From assembly GCA_964559575.1 (NCBI GenBank), contig CAZLGQ010000004.1, forward strand, positions 1-35,120: 35,120 nt of DNA, written 5' to 3'. Under the pieces are notes generated by a model, which saw only the letters and a program-made list of their open reading frames with translations, searched no databases and had not been told where the DNA came from. Source of the DNA: SKVL01 sp964559575 (GTDB lineage: Bacteria > Patescibacteriota > Minisyncoccia > Phycocordibacterales > CSBR16-193). Shown here piece by piece: positions 33,869 to 35,120 of the stretch. How positions within the stretch are numbered: the stretch's first letter is position 1; each line of letters starts with the position of its first letter. Position numbers and translations under genes: made by a program.

Positions 33869-33896
33869 TAACAATTATATCAAACTAATAAAAAAA

Positions 33897-33914
33897 GGCA
33901 AATTTTATTTTGCC
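33897..33914 (-). terminator. Hairpin with T-run between the two repeats
   Basis: GGCAAA and TTTGCC with a 6-nt loop; on the minus strand it is followed by seven T. It would end transcripts coming from the upstream glycosyltransferase gene and repeat copy 2, before the candidate small RNA promoter. Confidence 0.65.
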
Positions 33915-33934
33915 AACCTTTTATTTAAAAAAAT

Positions 33935-33996
33935 AAAAATTTAAGCGGGCAATCAACTGAGTGATTTGCCCGCTTAGCGTGGATCGACGGGATCCA
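33935..33996 (-). repeat. 62-nt structured repeat, copy 2
   Basis: Same structure as copy 1: large hairpin 33943-33975 and second hairpin 33980-33996 (extended by one pair to GTGGATC/GATCCAC). Read on the minus strand it ends AAATTTTTATTTTTTT. It is preceded by CTGCTCCTTTCGCC (34007-34020), again containing CTCCTTTC. It lies in the 3' region of the downstream end of the glycosyltransferase gene. Confidence 0.85.
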
Positions 33997-34080
33997 CACA
34001 TGGAGTGGCGAAAGGAGCAGTGTTATTTTAAAAATTAACAAAAAAATTAAAAAAGTAAAACCTTTTAATCCACTTATTCT

Positions 34081-35120
34081 TTATTCCATTTTTATTAATT
34101 CCCCATACTCTTTCGTTACTCTATCAACAGAAAATTTACTCATCACAAAACTTTCCGCTTCTTTTGTATCCGGCTTATTACAAACAACCTTAAAAATAGC
34201 CTCCGCCATTTTCTTATGATCTCCCATGGGTACAAGCTCACCATACTTTCCACCTTGGAGTATTTCATTCGGACCACTTGGACAGTTGGTAGATATGACC
34301 GGTACACCTAAAGCCATAGCCTCTATTAAAACATTCGGCTGACCCTCCCAAAGAGAAGAGAGAACAAAGACATCCGCTTTGGACATATACGCGTAAGGAT
34401 TTTCAACAAACCCGGGCATACTTACACTTTCTTCTACACCGAGCTCTTTAACCAGATCTTCTAACTCTTCCCTTTTCTCTCCTTCACCTAGGATTATAAG
34501 TTTCATTGGCTCCTTTCTTCTCCTTCGAGCGAACGCTTTTATAAGAGTTGAAAAGTCTTTCTGTTTATGAAATCTACCCACTGATAGAACTACCGGAACA
34601 TACTTTTCCTTAAGCCACGGATGCCCTTCCGGCTCTTTGGCTCGCTCTAACATATCAGAAGTAACAGTCGGATTATCTATAACAGTGATCCTGCTTCTTG
34701 CTATCCAAGCGGTCCGGGAGAGATCCTCGGCCGAACCTTCAGAATTAACTACTATCTCGTCCGCCATCCAGTAAAGGCTAAACGATCCCCACCAGCGCAC
34801 GAACCTTCTAAGAGGTTTAGAACCCTTAAGAGAGACCGAAAGAGTGTTAGCCACCCTTATAACCACCTTGGTTTTACTCCAAGACATCACCTTGCCGATA
34901 ATACCGGCGAAATTGCACTGCTCCAGAGTTGTAAGCAAAACATCCGGCTTCTCTTCTCTCAGATATCTCATTAAAGGAAAAATACTTTTGGCAACACGAG
35001 AAACCTCAAAACACACTAGGTTATCTTCAATTTCCTCCGGTAAGGAAAAGCCCGAACTTTTATTTTCCTCGGCTACGATCAAAGTAACATCTTCACCTTG
35101 CTTCTTTAGCTCCACAGCCA
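34081..35120 (-). CDS. Glycosyltransferase family 4, 5' end outside the window
   Basis: At least 346 residues, open to the window edge; the N-terminal acceptor domain start (with the usual glycine-rich loop) is missing, and the first in-frame GTG (35115) is not the true start. Visible: VVIRVANTLS, the donor domain with PVVLSVGRFHKQKDFSTLIKAF, EGEKREELEDLV, and SSLWEGQPNVLIEAMALGVPVIST, the EX7E nucleotide-sugar motif, then CPSGPNEIL. It resembles enzymes that add N-acetylgalactosamine or other hexoses to cell-surface glycans. Its composition is more GC-rich than the 1.8-6 kb GT gene. Confidence 0.9.
   Translation of the reverse strand, partial: AVELKKQGEDVTLIVAEENKSSGFSLPEEIEDNLVCFEVSRVAKSIFPLMRYLREEKPDVLLTTLEQCNFAGIIGKVMSWSKTKVVIRVANTLSVSLKGSKPLRRFVRWWGSFSLYWMADEIVVNSEGSAEDLSRTAWIARSRITVIDNPTVTSDMLERAKEPEGHPWLKEKYVPVVLSVGRFHKQKDFSTLIKAFARRRRKEPMKLIILGEGEKREELEDLVKELGVEESVSMPGFVENPYAYMSKADVFVLSSLWEGQPNVLIEAMALGVPVISTNCPSGPNEILQGGKYGELVPMGDHKKMAEAIFKVVCNKPDTKEAESFVMSKFSVDRVTKEYGELIKME

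Noticed and set aside
33674..33874. Sixty-six-codon frame across repeat copy 1
   Set aside because: It runs through both hairpins, the U-run and the dnaX promoter; the second copy does not preserve the frame, so the signal is RNA structure rather than protein.
33741..34020. SRP RNA (ffs), a frequent neighbour of dnaX
   Set aside because: The conserved SRP domain (GGAAGGAAGCAG region) is not seen on either strand.
1..35120. CRISPR array, insertion sequences, prophage or rRNA genes
   Set aside because: No regularly spaced repeats, transposase, integrase, phage structural genes or rRNA segments were seen. The only clear direct repeat is the 62-nt pair near 33.7-34.0 kb.
1..35120. Recoded TGA (as in Gracilibacteria/SR1)
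   Set aside because: Several genes end at TGA at the proper family length, for example the DUF4430 gene and the glycosyltransferase before the AspRS-like ligase.

Overview
This window looks like a chromosomal segment of a small-genome, AT-rich bacterium, most likely a member of the Candidate Phyla Radiation (Patescibacteria, Parcubacteria-like). Reasons: short divergent versions of household genes (DnaX without its zinc module or tau tail), an archaeal-type aspartyl-tRNA synthetase, many exported proteins with one N-terminal anchor and acidic linkers, families common in this group (DUF2914, DUF4430, DUF6580, TspO, a two-gene sigma/anti-sigma unit), and start codons that mostly follow plain A/T sequence without a Shine-Dalgarno (SD) motif. 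The standard code fits; TGA is a normal stop. The phylum call is inference, not proven by a marker here.

Layout. 1-1.4 kb: aspS with its own terminator. 1.7-5.9 kb: a promoter-driven radical SAM/SPASM gene facing a tight three-gene operon (glycosyltransferase, AspRS-like ligase without anticodon domain, S51 peptidase). This is the best candidate for an undescribed biosynthetic system. 5.9-10.8 kb: membrane and exported proteins (DUF2914, a propeller-like lipoprotein-type protein, a polytopic protein, a phospholipase D-like enzyme). 10.8-14.7 kb: a cobalamin riboswitch with terminator, DUF4430 and DUF6580 proteins, a phosphoglycerate mutase-like protein, then on the other strand YjbQ, a PduO-type cobalamin adenosyltransferase and a VanY-type carboxypeptidase: apparently a B12 salvage block. 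14.9-16.5 kb: ECF sigma factor, membrane partner and a small secreted protein. 16.6-21.2 kb: two tandem M14 carboxypeptidases (one apparently a pseudoenzyme), an exported nuclease and metG. 21.2-22.4 kb: a Panacea-type toxin-antitoxin locus interrupted by two homopolymer frameshifts, with a perfect 15-bp palindrome upstream. 22.4-25.2 kb: THUMP methyltransferase, nucleotidyltransferase, Nudix hydrolase, ASCH protein. 25.3-30.4 kb: exported S9 peptidase, DUF1460 protein and subtilase, with a visibly less AT-rich composition. 30.5-32.2 kb: tRNA-Gln, TspO and two small membrane or exported proteins. 32.3-35.1 kb: a zinc-ribbon mini-protein, dnaX, two copies of a 62-nt structured repeat that may mark a small RNA, and a glycosyltransferase cut by the window edge.

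How the genes work together: three themes recur. (1) Scavenging: many exported hydrolases (two M14-family proteins, S9, S8, M15, nuclease, PLD-like) and B12 capture plus adenosylation fit a host-dependent organism. (2) Cell-surface signalling: ECF sigma with membrane partner. (3) A tailoring cluster (radical SAM, AspRS-like ligase, glycosyltransferase, peptidase) whose product cannot be read from the sequence; no obvious precursor peptide gene was found next to it.
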